Origin: JBDTMT01 sp033764095
GTDB taxonomy: Bacteria > Desulfobacterota > Binatia > HRBIN30 > CADEER01
Assembly (NCBI GenBank): GCA_033764095.1
Contig: JANRJF010000036.1
Location: forward strand, 1 to 15,749
Reading direction: 5' to 3'
DNA: 15,749 bases
Positions 6,678 to 13,961 of the stretch are shown here, in pieces. The position numbers and the translations under genes were made by a program. The stretch's first letter is position 1. Each line of letters starts with the position of its first letter. Under the pieces are notes generated by a model that was not told where the DNA came from, searched no databases, and saw only the letters and a program-made list of their open reading frames with translations.

Positions 6678-7904
6678 CTAGTGCGAGACGCCGATGATGC
6701 CCTTCAGCAGCTGGCGCGCGTACCAGATCTGAACATCGCTGGCGTGCTCGCCGTCGGCGAGGAAGGGCAAGCCGTCCTGCCAGTCGAGCGGTCCGACGTA
6801 CAGTTGCACGGCGCCGGCGCCGAGGGCGGCGATGAAGTCGGTGACGTCGGCCGTGGCGTCGGCGGACAGGCCCTGACCCGACCGCCAGCCCACCGCGGTG
6901 CGGCGGCGGTCGTTGATGGCGGCCCAGTCGGGCCCCAGCCACTGCCACTTCGCCGCGAACCGCGCATCGATCACCGACTGCGCGGTGTCGAGGTAGGCGG
7001 GGCCCCAGTTGAAGTAGGGCACGCCCAGGCACACCCGTGGGGCTCCCGCGCAGGCGCCCGCGAAGTTGTACGGGACCGCCCACACCGGCGCGCCGGTGGT
7101 GGCGACTGCGGCGGCGTCGCGCAGCGCTTCCGTCGTGTCCAGCCCGGAGATCACCACGTCGGCGCCGGCGGCGAACAACTCGTCGGTCACCGCGGTGGGA
7201 TTGCGGGTGACGCCGGGCACATTGAACCAGAAGCCGATCCACTGCACCTCGAAACGCAGTGCGTCCGGATCCTGGCCGCGGTAGTGCTGATAGCAGTAGC
7301 GGGCGCCGAGGTAGGCCGAGTTCACCAGCCGGCGCGTCTCGTCGTTGATCAGCGGTCCGAGGTAGCCGATCGCGCCGGTCTGCGTCGTCAGCGCCGCGGC
7401 GCAGCCGGCGATCATCTTGCCGTACTCCATGCGCCCCATGATGTTGCCGAGATTGGTCAGGTCGGCGCGATAGTTGGCGCCCTGCGGCCAGGCGCTGTCG
7501 CCCGACGACCAGACAAAGGCGACGTCGGGGTGCGCTGCCGCGGCCGCTTCGATGCCGTCCTTCATGTCGTCGGAGGTGGCGAAGACGAGCTGCGCGCCGC
7601 GCGCCACCATGTCATCGACCACCGATTCGATGGTGGTGCCGGGACGGTCTGCGGGATTCACCCGGTCCACCACGATCAGCGCGTCGGCCGGCAGGTGCAG
7701 CTGCTCCACCACGTAGCGGCCCGCCTCGTAGTGCGCCTGCGACCAGCCGTGGTCGTCCTGCGCACCGACCAGGATCATGCCGAGGGTGAAGTCGTCGGCC
7801 TGGCCGGTGTTGCCGCCAGTGCCGCCGCCACAGGCGGCGAGGGCGAACAAGGTCGCCAGGAGCACGCCTCGCAGGGCTTGGACCAGTTCCGGCCGCATCG
7901 TCAT
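6678..7904 (-). CDS. BMP-family (PnrA/Med-like) substrate-binding lipoprotein
   Basis: A 408-aa periplasmic-binding-protein-fold lipoprotein. Residues 1-25 form a lipoprotein signal peptide with lipobox LAAC and lipidated C25, followed by a flexible Gly/Thr/Asn linker. The mature domain starts with FTLGMILVGAQDDHGWSQAHYEAGRYV, a hallmark of the BMP (basic membrane protein; PF02608) family. The interdomain pattern VDDMVARGAQLVFATSDDMKDGI (about 95-117) and FNVPGVTRNPTAVTDELFAAGADVVISG are also typical. Characterised relatives bind nucleosides or similar small molecules for ABC importers. No permease or ATPase gene is in the window, so it is either an orphan receptor or its partners lie elsewhere. 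ATG 7904 was chosen; ATG 7898 is two codons on, with GAGAGAGAGA just upstream. It is divergent from the dioxygenase-like gene. Confidence 0.88.
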   Translation of the reverse strand: MTMRPELVQALRGVLLATLFALAACGGGTGGNTGQADDFTLGMILVGAQDDHGWSQAHYEAGRYVVEQLHLPADALIVVDRVNPADRPGTTIESVVDDMVARGAQLVFATSDDMKDGIEAAAAAHPDVAFVWSSGDSAWPQGANYRADLTNLGNIMGRMEYGKMIAGCAAALTTQTGAIGYLGPLINDETRRLVNSAYLGARYCYQHYRGQDPDALRFEVQWIGFWFNVPGVTRNPTAVTDELFAAGADVVISGLDTTEALRDAAAVATTGAPVWAVPYNFAGACAGAPRVCLGVPYFNWGPAYLDTAQSVIDARFAAKWQWLGPDWAAINDRRRTAVGWRSGQGLSADATADVTDFIAALGAGAVQLYVGPLDWQDGLPFLADGEHASDVQIWYARQLLKGIIGVSH

Positions 7905-7985
7905 CGTCTCTCTCTCTCGTCCGCCGCGCAGCCTACATCCGGCGAAGTGGGTCAGCCTGCCAGGTCGGGAGGGTACCGGACCGAT

Positions 7986-8020
7986 TGTGACACGCCACCA
8001 AAATATGTGACCAGCGTGAC
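7986..8020. promoter_or_regulatory. Repeated TGTGAC boxes in the divergent spacer
   Basis: TGTGAC occurs at 7986-7991 and again at 8006-8011, exactly 20 bp (two helical turns) apart, with a third near-copy CGTGAC at 8015-8020 just before the dioxygenase ATG. An AT-rich patch, CAAAATATG, separates the first two. Same-face direct repeats in a 118-bp spacer between divergent genes suggest a regulator-binding site for one or both genes. No clean -10/-35 pair was found. Confidence 0.3.
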
Positions 8021-8022
8021 CG

Positions 8023-8847
8023 ATGGTGAACGTCGATCTCGGAGCCGCGCGCCGGAGCTACGACGCGCAAGGCCAGTGGACCTCGCCGGTGTTGTTCGCG
8101 CCGGTGGAGATCGCCCGCTTCCTCGCCGCCACCGAGCGCGTCGTCGCGGGTGAGCATCGCGGCGCTCGGGCGCCGGTGCTGTCGCTGCCGTTCGAGCCCG
8201 GTCCGCACGACCTGCGCAAGATCGACAACGCGTGGTGGGCCGATCCCGAGCTCGCCGGGCTGGCGACCGATACGCGGCTCGGCGAGATCGCGGCGGCGCT
8301 GCTCGGCGCGGCGTCGGTGCGGCTCTGGCAGGACCAGCTGCTCTACAAGCCGCCCGGCGGCGCGGCCGATGCGACGATCGGCTGGCACCAGGACTGGGCG
8401 AGCTGGGACACGGTCGCCTCGCACGCGGCGTTCGTCACCGCCTGGGTGGCGTTCGACGACGTCGACGATGCCAACGGTGCGATGCAGATCATCCCCGCCA
8501 GCCACACCTGGGGGCTGTTACCCGGCGCGAGCAACTTCTTCGGCACCGATCGCGACGCGCAGCTCGCGCGCCTCGGTGGCGGACGTCCGCTCGCGCCGCG
8601 CTCGATCGTCATGCGCGCCGGTCAGGTCAGCTTCCACCATCCGCTCACCTTCCACGGCAGCGGGCCGAACACCTCCAACCGCATGCGCCGCTCGCTCGCC
8701 ATCCACTTCGTCGACGCCCAGGTCTCGGCCGTGTCCGAGGCAGGCATCTGGCAGCACTACAACCTGGCGCTCTTCGTCGAGCGCGGCGGCAAGCTGGGCG
8801 AGCCCTACCGCTTCGACGACCTGTGCCCGACGGTCTTTCCGCGCTGA
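8023..8847 (+). CDS. Phytanoyl-CoA dioxygenase (PhyH) family oxygenase
   Basis: A 274-aa member of the Fe(II)/2-oxoglutarate-dependent PhyH family (PF05721), which hydroxylates small molecules or acyl groups using 2-oxoglutarate and O2. The double-stranded beta-helix motif is present: GWHQDW (H122, D124) and the distal histidine in LTFHGSGPNTSNRMRRS (H211), with R222/R223 as candidate 2-oxoglutarate-binding arginines. The central NGAMQIIPASHTWG (151-164) is typical of the family. The ATG at 8023 is followed at once by GTG and has no strong ribosome site, so the exact start is less sure than the identity. It is divergent from the BMP-family gene and convergent with the small secreted protein. 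The substrate is unknown. Confidence 0.87.
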   Translation: MVNVDLGAARRSYDAQGQWTSPVLFAPVEIARFLAATERVVAGEHRGARAPVLSLPFEPGPHDLRKIDNAWWADPELAGLATDTRLGEIAAALLGAASVRLWQDQLLYKPPGGAADATIGWHQDWASWDTVASHAAFVTAWVAFDDVDDANGAMQIIPASHTWGLLPGASNFFGTDRDAQLARLGGGRPLAPRSIVMRAGQVSFHHPLTFHGSGPNTSNRMRRSLAIHFVDAQVSAVSEAGIWQHYNLALFVERGGKLGEPYRFDDLCPTVFPR

Positions 8848-8866
8848 GCCGATGGCCCGGATTGCG

Positions 8867-8884
8867 CCGCGCCCGGGGGCGCGG
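8867..8884 (+). terminator. GC-rich hairpin after the PhyH-family gene
   Basis: CCGCGCC (8867-8873) and GGCGCGG (8878-8884) form a 7-bp stem with a CGGG loop, 20 nt after the dioxygenase stop and before the convergent gene at 8958. It lacks a U-tract, so it is only a possible terminator. Confidence 0.3.
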
Positions 8885-8957
8885 TCGAGAGGCGCAGCCC
8901 GGTCGCCCTCGCGGCCGCTCCGGCGGCAGCGGAGATCCGATGGAACGGACCGGGACA

Positions 8958-9494
8958 CTAGCGCGGGCCGACCGCCATGAAGTGCAGTTCATGCGGTGGG
9001 GCGAATCGCGCGAACCCGGTACACCATGCCGTCGCACCGGTAGCTGTGACATCGTTCCACGTCCCGCAATATGTCGCCGCGCTGCCGTCATCGGCGGTGA
9101 CCTGGATCGAGGGCCGGCTTGCGAACGGTTGGTCGAAGGTGAACTTGTATCGGATCAGGCAGCGACCGCACCTGGGCAATCCGCAACAGTCGGCGCCCGC
9201 ATCCGTGGCGAGGTATGCGGCGACCGAGAACCCGTTGCCGCTGAGAATCGGGCAAGTGCCCGGGATGGCGGGATCGGTCAACGGGGTACAGCTGTCGCCC
9301 GCGATCGAACCCGCGACGATGCGTTGCGAGCCGAGGGCGGAGGCGTCGAGTTGCGTCTCACGCGTTCTGCAAGCCTCGCGCGCCTTCACCGCGCCGCCGC
9401 GCGTCGCGCAGAGCACCATCGCGTCGCTGGCCGCGCTGGTCATTGACAGCGCGAGCGCCGCGGTCAGGAACCGGATCGAGGAGATGGAGAGCAT
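8958..9494 (-). CDS. Small secreted Cys-rich protein of unknown function
   Basis: A 178-aa protein with a Sec-type signal peptide (residues 1 to about 25: hydrophobic FLTAALALSMTSAASDA). The mature N-terminus (26-55) has MVLCATRGGAVKAREACRTRETQLD. I recall this LC-x-GAVxxRxxCxxxExxLD pattern from secreted hypothetical proteins of soil bacteria, but no function is known to me. Ten cysteines (29, 42, 69, 81, 103, 104, 109, 112, 143, 158) suggest disulphide bonding outside the cytoplasm. The C-terminal third (115-178) has alternating hydrophobic strands ending HFMAVGPR, loosely like small beta-sandwich modules of H-type lectins or phage fibres; this is a weak inference. ATG 9494 follows a good AAGGAG site; a GTG one codon upstream (9497) is an alternative. 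No operon partner is visible. Confidence 0.7.
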   Translation of the reverse strand: MLSISSIRFLTAALALSMTSAASDAMVLCATRGGAVKAREACRTRETQLDASALGSQRIVAGSIAGDSCTPLTDPAIPGTCPILSGNGFSVAAYLATDAGADCCGLPRCGRCLIRYKFTFDQPFASRPSIQVTADDGSAATYCGTWNDVTATGATAWCTGFARFAPPHELHFMAVGPR

Positions 9495-9592
9495 CACGGT
9501 TTCTCCTTGCTGGGTTTCCGCCTAGCCGACAGGGTCGCTACCGTGACTGATTCCCATGCGCAGCCGGCACTCGGCAAGGCGATGGCGTCACA

Positions 9593-9660
9593 CAGCTGGC
9601 CCACGTGGGGCCGCAGTCCCCGCCCCTCCCGTGTGGCCCCCCGACCGCATGGGCCAGCTG
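9593..9660. repeat. 11-bp inverted repeat with 46-nt spacer
   Basis: CAGCTGGCCCA (9593-9603) and its exact complement (9650-9660) flank 46 nt that hold a smaller GGGGCC/GGCCCC dyad. It lies upstream of the secreted-protein gene, where no convincing gene is seen between 9495 and about 9720. It could be a folded RNA or a mobile-element scar; no transposase is nearby. Confidence 0.3.
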
Positions 9661-9663
9661 GTA

Positions 9664-9711
9664 ACTGGTGTAACCGGGAGAGATGCGACTGGTGTAACCG
9701 GGAGAGATGCG
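9664..9711. repeat. Exact tandem duplication of a 24-bp unit
   Basis: The unit starts ACTGGTGTAACC and ends GGGAGAGATGCG. It occurs twice with no mismatch (9664-9687 and 9688-9711). Its length is a multiple of three, so any frame through it stays open and yields an 8-residue repeat (ASLPVTPV on the minus strand). It directly abuts the tRNA-end-like sequence at 9707-9719. Confidence 0.85.
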
Positions 9712-9719
9712 AAAGGGGG
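9707..9719. repeat. Copy of the tRNA-Leu 3' end (att-like direct repeat)
   Basis: ATGCGAAAGGGGG here is identical to 10206-10218, whose bases 10207-10218 are the last 12 nt of tRNA-Leu(CAG), in the same orientation. The two copies bracket about 490 bp that contain the broken gene. This is the geometry left by site-specific integration at a tRNA 3' end. The match is short and partly low-complexity, and no integrase is present. Confidence 0.35.
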
Positions 9720-10170
9720 AGGAGCACTCTCGGCGATCAGCAACACGCGCACCTGAGTGGGACGCCAAACCTCGCGCCAGGCGCGTACGCGTGCGAGGTA
9801 TTCAGATGTCTCAGCTTCGATCCCAAGGACACGCGCTGTGTCGGCAGCCCATTGCAGGCGGGAGAGTCCAATCGCCGGTGGGATGGTGCGCACCGCGACG
9901 TCGATCGAAGGAATGCGTCCCGGGGCCGCCGTGGCTGTACTTCTCGGTGTACGGGCCGCTGCTTCGAGCTTCCGTAGTCCGTCGTCGAGCAGCCGCCGTG
10001 CGTACTCCAACGGTGTGATGGCAAAGAAGATTCGAGTGGCGCGTCACGTCACCGGACTGCTCCAGCGCGGCGTACTCACGCACGACGCGTTCCTCGTCCG
10101 GCGCATGGCTGCGCCAGATGGCCCGCATCAACTCCCTCTGCGTCCTTGGGACGGCGATGGACACTTTCAC
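9720..10170 (-). pseudogene. Frameshifted, 3'-truncated hypothetical gene
   Basis: Two minus-strand frames join into one plausible protein. The first, from GTG 10170, reads RTQRELMRAIWRSHAPDEER, then VVREYAALEQSGDVTRHSN. At about 10020-10030 the sense moves to the frame of ITPLEYARRLLDDGLRKLEAAART, which continues to EYLARVRAWREVWRPTQVRVLLIAES near 9725. Removing one T from the TTT run in the minus-strand CTTCTTTGCC restores a continuous N-L-L-A-I-T-P-L-E-Y reading, so a one-base insertion is the simplest cause. Beyond 9720 the frame enters the tRNA-like copy and the tandem repeat, and runs as Pro/Gly-rich filler to 9588. An in-frame TAG lies upstream at 10195-10197. The protein is not recognised; VRVLLIAES recalls uncharacterised bacterial proteins seen in annotations, function unknown. 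Confidence 0.5.
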
Positions 10171-10206
10171 CGGAAGCGGTGTCGCCGAAAGCGCCTAAGT
10201 ACTGAA

Positions 10207-10290
<84 letters not shown>

Positions 10291-10380
10291 GTGTGGGTTG
10301 GACGACTCGAGGTCGGTCCCGTCAGATAGCGGCCGCGTTGTGCAGGGTCAAGCCACTGGCGGCGTGGCGGTGCGATTCCG

Positions 10381-11448
10381 CTAGTCGCCGGCGCGGAAGG
10401 GCTGGTTGTCGGCCGGGCGCGGCAGCGGTCGCGGGTCGGGGATGTCGGTCGCCTGCGCGGTGTGGTCGGCGAAGTAGGGGAGGATGCCGGCGCGCGCCAG
10501 GACGGCGTCGAGCGCCGGGGTGCGTGCCGCGACGTAGCGCGCCAACAGCACGCCGCGCGCGAGGTTGAGGAAGTTGGTGGTGGCGATGGTGGTCGTGTGG
10601 CCGCCGCCGAGATCGACGGTCGCGGCGCCCTCGCGGGTGGCGCGCGCGACCCACGGCAGGTAGTGGCGGCCGGTCTCGGCGAGCAGGGCGATCAGGGTGT
10701 CGGGGAGCGCGCCGCTCGGCAGCCAGTCGCCGAAGGGCTGATCCCACGGCGTCATGAGCGCGTGGGTGTGGGCGACGACGGCCGGCGCGTGCTCGTCCAT
10801 CCACGCCCGGCACACCGGGTCGTTGACGAAATGCGCGGCGTTGCCGCCGAACAGCGCGAAGTCGGCGAGCGACGGCCGGCCGCCGAGCACGTAGCCGTGC
10901 GCGGCGACGTGCGCCGACAGCGCGCGCTGCCACGGCAGCAGCGATGCGTCGACCCAGGCGCCGATGTTCTCCGCTGTGACGCCGAGGCGCGGCAGGCAGG
11001 CGGTCATCGCGCCCTGCACGACGGCGCGCACCGAGGCGAGCGGACCGGGCACCTCGAAGCTGCCGTCGCGCGCGATGTCGAGGCTGCCGGAGGCGGTGTT
11101 CTCCGGGTAGAGCCAGCGCGTGCCGACCGCATGCCGGTACAGCCACTCGTCGGAGAAGTCGTCGAGCAGGTGCGCGAGGAAGCGCAGCAGCGGATCGGCG
11201 GGCTCGATCGCCGGCTCGGGCACGCGCGTCTCCAGGTGCAGCAGCACGGCGCTCGAATCCCAGATCAGCTCGCCCTCCGGCGTCGTCACCACCGGAATGC
11301 CGCCGTTCCATCCCGCCGCGTAGGCGGTCGGGTTCATGCCGACGCTGCCGCGCAGCCGCCAGCGCAGGTCCTTGTAGTCGAGGTACCCGGTCACCTTGCG
11401 GGTGAAATAGGAGACGGTGAGGCCGTGGACGACGAAGGCGCTGCGCAT
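10381..11448 (-). CDS. Glutathione S-transferase-fold protein
   Basis: A 355-aa protein with a GST-like layout. The N-terminal thioredoxin-fold half (about 1-75) has LTVSYFTRKVTGYLDYKDL, then the cis-proline segment GGIPVVTT (P52) and WDSSAVLLHLE (64-73), which corresponds to the glutathione-contacting E/D-S pair. The helical domain contains LGGRPSLADFALFG (188-201), the conserved N-capping box of GSTs. The length exceeds the usual 200-240 aa; the added C-terminal part (about 235-355) is unassigned. No catalytic Cys is present in the N-terminal motif, where Ser or Tyr (SYF, 13-15) may serve. ATG 11448 was chosen because domain similarity begins right there; the longer frame to 11484 adds only MPRSPPRGIGSP. 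It is divergent from the cytochrome gene. Glutathione transfer or thiol-dependent detoxification is inferred only. Confidence 0.72.
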   Translation of the reverse strand: MRSAFVVHGLTVSYFTRKVTGYLDYKDLRWRLRGSVGMNPTAYAAGWNGGIPVVTTPEGELIWDSSAVLLHLETRVPEPAIEPADPLLRFLAHLLDDFSDEWLYRHAVGTRWLYPENTASGSLDIARDGSFEVPGPLASVRAVVQGAMTACLPRLGVTAENIGAWVDASLLPWQRALSAHVAAHGYVLGGRPSLADFALFGGNAAHFVNDPVCRAWMDEHAPAVVAHTHALMTPWDQPFGDWLPSGALPDTLIALLAETGRHYLPWVARATREGAATVDLGGGHTTTIATTNFLNLARGVLLARYVAARTPALDAVLARAGILPYFADHTAQATDIPDPRPLPRPADNQPFRAGD

Positions 11449-11604
11449 CGGCGATCCGATCCCACGCGGGGGCGAGCGAGGCAAGACCGCGCGGGTGGTC
11501 GGCGGCGACGATGGCGCACCGAATGACCCGGATGCGCCGCTGCACGCCTCACACGGCGCGCAGCAGGGCCGCGAGGATCGATTGCCGCGTTCGCTTCGGC
11601 TGGC

Positions 11605-11632
11605 AGCCGCGGCCGTGAATCACGCCGCGGCT
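11605..11632. promoter_or_regulatory. Hairpin-forming dyad upstream of the cytochrome-rhodanese gene
   Basis: AGCCGCGG (11605-11612) and CCGCGGCT (11625-11632) form an 8-bp stem. After one bulged C, CGTG/CACG adds four more pairs around an AAT loop. It ends 24 nt before the cytochrome ATG, in the 208-bp spacer shared with the divergent GST-like gene. It could be an operator or a 5' UTR hairpin. No clear -35/-10 pair was found in the spacer. Confidence 0.35.
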
Positions 11633-11656
11633 TGAATCTGCCGGCTGGGAGATGGA

Positions 11657-12832
11657 ATGTCAGCGGCTGTGCGCGACGCGAGCCAGCGGCGACCGAGCGG
11701 CGGACGGGTGGAGGCGATCCGGCATCGCGCTGCGCGAAGGCGCACCGCCGTGGCGCTCGTGGCGCTCACCCTGGGGGTCGCCCTGCTGGGCCGCCGCGCC
11801 GAGTCGAAGCCTCCCCCGCCGCCGCCGCCGACGCTGAGCCCCGAGGCGCTGCGCGGCGGCGAGCTGTACGGCCGCATGTGCGCGGTCTGTCACGGGCCGG
11901 CGGGCGAGGGCTACGCCGCCGACCAGGCGCCGCGCCTCGCCTCGCAGGAGTTCCTCTCCACGGTGAGCGACGACTACCTGCGCGAGGCGATCGCCCACGG
12001 CCGGCGCGGCACGACGATGTCCGCCTGGCTGCGCCTCAAGGGCGGCCCGCTCAAGCCGGAGGACATCATCGCGGTCATCGCCTTCATCCGCGGCTGGCAA
12101 CACGAGCCGAGCGCGAAGCTCGACAACCGCCCGTTGCAGGGCAACATCCAGCGCGGCACGGCGCTCTACGCGGCGCAGTGCGCCAAGTGCCATGGCGAGC
12201 GCGGCGTCGGCGGACCCGAGATGCACATCGGCGGCGCCGAGCTGCTGGCGACCGCGAGCGACGGCTTTCTGCGCGCCGCCATCCGCAACGGCCGGCCGGG
12301 CACGCAGATGCAGGGGTTCCAGTCGACGCTCAGCGCGCAGCAGATCGACGACGTGATCGCCGCGCTGCGCAGCTTCCAGGCGCCCACCGCCGGCGTGCAG
12401 GTGCCGCTCGGACCGGCGCCGCTGCCGCTCGGGCCGGTGCCGCTGAACCCGCAGGGACCCGAGCCGGAGGGCTTCAAGGCATACGGCGAGATGACGCCGG
12501 CCGACGTCATCCATGCGCAGCTCAAACGCGGCGCCCGCTTCGTGATCATGGACGCGCGCGTGCCGTCCGATTACCTGCGCGAGCACATCAGCGGCGCGGT
12601 GAGCGTGCCGTTCTACGATCCGTCGCCGTACTTCAAGGATCTGCCGAAGGACACCTGGCTGGTTGCCTACTGCGGCTGCCCGCACGCCGAATCCGGGCAG
12701 CTCGCCGAGAAGTTGCAGGCGCAGGGCTTCAACAAGGTCGCGGTGCTCGACGAAGGCCTCGGCTACTGGAAGGCGCACGGCTACCCGATCACCCTCGGTC
12801 CCGCCGATCCGGCGAGCCAGCGGCGCGACTGA
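11657..12832 (+). CDS. Diheme cytochrome c fused to a C-terminal rhodanese domain
   Basis: A 391-aa exported redox protein. A basic N-terminus precedes a hydrophobic signal or anchor (31-45), then a run of seven prolines (52-58). Two class-I cytochrome c domains follow: heme site CAVCH (75-79) with likely axial M121, and CAKCH (175-179) with likely axial M218. A Pro-rich linker (about 243-272) leads to a rhodanese domain (about 280-380) with FVIMDARVPSDYLREHISGAVSVPF and an active-loop cysteine C339 in YCGCPHAES. Rhodaneses carry sulfur as a persulfide and cytochromes c move electrons, so periplasmic oxidation or transfer of sulfane sulfur is a reasonable but unproven idea. ATG 11657 is preceded by GGGAG at 5-nt spacing. 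No sox genes or oxidase are nearby. The coding sequence is continuous with no frameshift, so the fusion looks genuine. Confidence 0.88.
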   Translation: MSAAVRDASQRRPSGGRVEAIRHRAARRRTAVALVALTLGVALLGRRAESKPPPPPPPTLSPEALRGGELYGRMCAVCHGPAGEGYAADQAPRLASQEFLSTVSDDYLREAIAHGRRGTTMSAWLRLKGGPLKPEDIIAVIAFIRGWQHEPSAKLDNRPLQGNIQRGTALYAAQCAKCHGERGVGGPEMHIGGAELLATASDGFLRAAIRNGRPGTQMQGFQSTLSAQQIDDVIAALRSFQAPTAGVQVPLGPAPLPLGPVPLNPQGPEPEGFKAYGEMTPADVIHAQLKRGARFVIMDARVPSDYLREHISGAVSVPFYDPSPYFKDLPKDTWLVAYCGCPHAESGQLAEKLQAQGFNKVAVLDEGLGYWKAHGYPITLGPADPASQRRD

Positions 12833-12985
12833 GGCCGTCGCTCCGGCCCGCATGGCGCCCCGTGTCGTAGGCGGCGATCGCCTGCTCGTCGCGGGCTGCC
12901 AGCGCCCCATCGCGATGCGCCGCCGCTCCCAGTGCAACGCCTGCTCGGGCGCGCCGGCGTCGAAGCGAGGTCATGCCTCGACGAT

Positions 12986-13005
12986 CGCGCCCCCCGATGG
13001 GCGCG
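12986..13005. terminator. GC-rich hairpin between convergent genes
   Basis: CGCGCCC (12986-12992) and GGGCGCG (12999-13005) form a 7-bp stem with a 6-nt loop. It is 10 nt past the choice-of-anchor U gene's stop (reading leftward) and 150 nt past the cytochrome stop. There is no U-tract. The rest of 12833-13015 shows no gene. Confidence 0.3.
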
Positions 13006-13015
13006 CCGCGCCCGA

Positions 13016-13939
13016 CTACGTGCGCGGCCGATCGGGGGACGGTCCGAACCGGCCGCGCCGCATCGCCAGCAGGGCAATGCCGAGCAGCGCGATGAGTGCC
13101 AGCGCGAGGGCCGCCGGGCTGAGCGCCGGCGATGCCTGCGGGATCAGCAGGGCGGGTCCGCCCGGATCGACGATCATGCCGTCGACGGTGGTCGCATCGC
13201 CGATGCCGCCATCGGTCAGCGTGAAGGAGGCGCTGGCGACGTTCGGATCGCTGCCCACCGCCTCGGAGCCGAAGGTGACGCCGGGCAGCTCGTAGAACTC
13301 GCTGGTCAGGCTGCCGGGCGGGTTGGGGCCGTACTTCTCGTACACCGTCTCCGGCGCGAACTGGTCGAGGGCGTAGTAGAGGATGTGGATGTTGGCCGAC
13401 GAGCAGTCGATGATGAAGCCGAGCAGACCGACCGGGAAGGTGAGCGGGCTCTGTTCGGGCAGCTCGCTCTCGGCCAGTGCGACCACCTCGCGCGCCTGGC
13501 ATGGGGTCGTGCAGGCGCCGTCGGCGCAGGCTTCGAGCGTGATGTAGGCGTGGCGGCCGGCGCCGGGCAGCGAGGTGACGTTGCCCTGCGTCATGTCGGG
13601 GATGCCGTCGTCGTTGCCGTCGCCGTTGTTCGGCGCACCGTTCTCGACGCCGTTGTCGACCCCGTCGCCGTCCGCGTCGTCGGCGGGCAGGGCGCCGGGG
13701 ATGGCGGCCGCGCAGCCGGCGTAGAGCAGGAAGGAGCTGCTTGCCGACTTGCCCGGCGCCTCGGGCTCCGGCCCGAGGCAGTCGGTGAGGGCGAAGCTGG
13801 CCGACGACGCGCTGCCGCCCGCCGCGTTCAGGTCCTCATACTGAATCCGGAAGCTGGCGCTGGTCCCGGCGCGCGCCGGGGCGGAAGCGAGCGCCAGCAG
13901 CGCGACGACTGACAGCAGCGTGGCTCGGAGGGATCGCAT
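13016..13939 (-). CDS. Choice-of-anchor U domain protein with C-terminal sorting-signal-like tail
   Basis: A 307-aa surface or secreted protein. A Sec signal peptide (1-24, ending ARA) is followed by an Ala/Ser-rich segment. An Asp/Gly/Asn-rich calcium-binding-type stretch (87-115; DDADGDGVDNG and GDGNDDGIPD) recalls thrombospondin type-3 repeats. The choice-of-anchor U domain (about 108-262) has NVTSLP, FPVGLLGFII, VYEKYGPNPPG, FTLTDGGIGD and VDPGGPA. Such domains are named for occurring with various C-terminal anchors. Here the C-terminus is IPQASPALSP, a hydrophobic helix (about 275-293) and MRRGR, the tripartite layout of IPTL/PEP-CTERM-type exosortase or archaeosortase targets. No sortase gene is in the window. 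It lies 22 nt after the collagen-like gene on the same strand, preceded by a GAGG site, so the two are probably co-transcribed. Confidence 0.85.
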   Translation of the reverse strand: MRSLRATLLSVVALLALASAPARAGTSASFRIQYEDLNAAGGSASSASFALTDCLGPEPEAPGKSASSSFLLYAGCAAAIPGALPADDADGDGVDNGVENGAPNNGDGNDDGIPDMTQGNVTSLPGAGRHAYITLEACADGACTTPCQAREVVALAESELPEQSPLTFPVGLLGFIIDCSSANIHILYYALDQFAPETVYEKYGPNPPGSLTSEFYELPGVTFGSEAVGSDPNVASASFTLTDGGIGDATTVDGMIVDPGGPALLIPQASPALSPAALALALIALLGIALLAMRRGRFGPSPDRPRT

Positions 13940-13961
13940 GCGACCTCGGCGTCGGTCGATA

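Noticed and set aside
7986..8011. CRP-type site (TGTGA-N6-TCACA)
   Set aside because: The TGTGA half-sites are direct repeats; no TCACA partner is at the right spacing.
6384..8153. 589-aa plus-strand open frame across the BMP-family gene
   Set aside because: Low-complexity Arg/Gly/Val/His shadow; the minus strand carries a lipoprotein signal and BMP motifs.
9664..9711. CRISPR array
   Set aside because: Only two copies, directly abutting with no spacers, and no cas genes.
9588..9719. C-terminal continuation of the broken gene past 9720
   Set aside because: The frame stays open only because the 24-bp repeat is a multiple of three; the translation is Pro/Gly/Thr filler without domain character.
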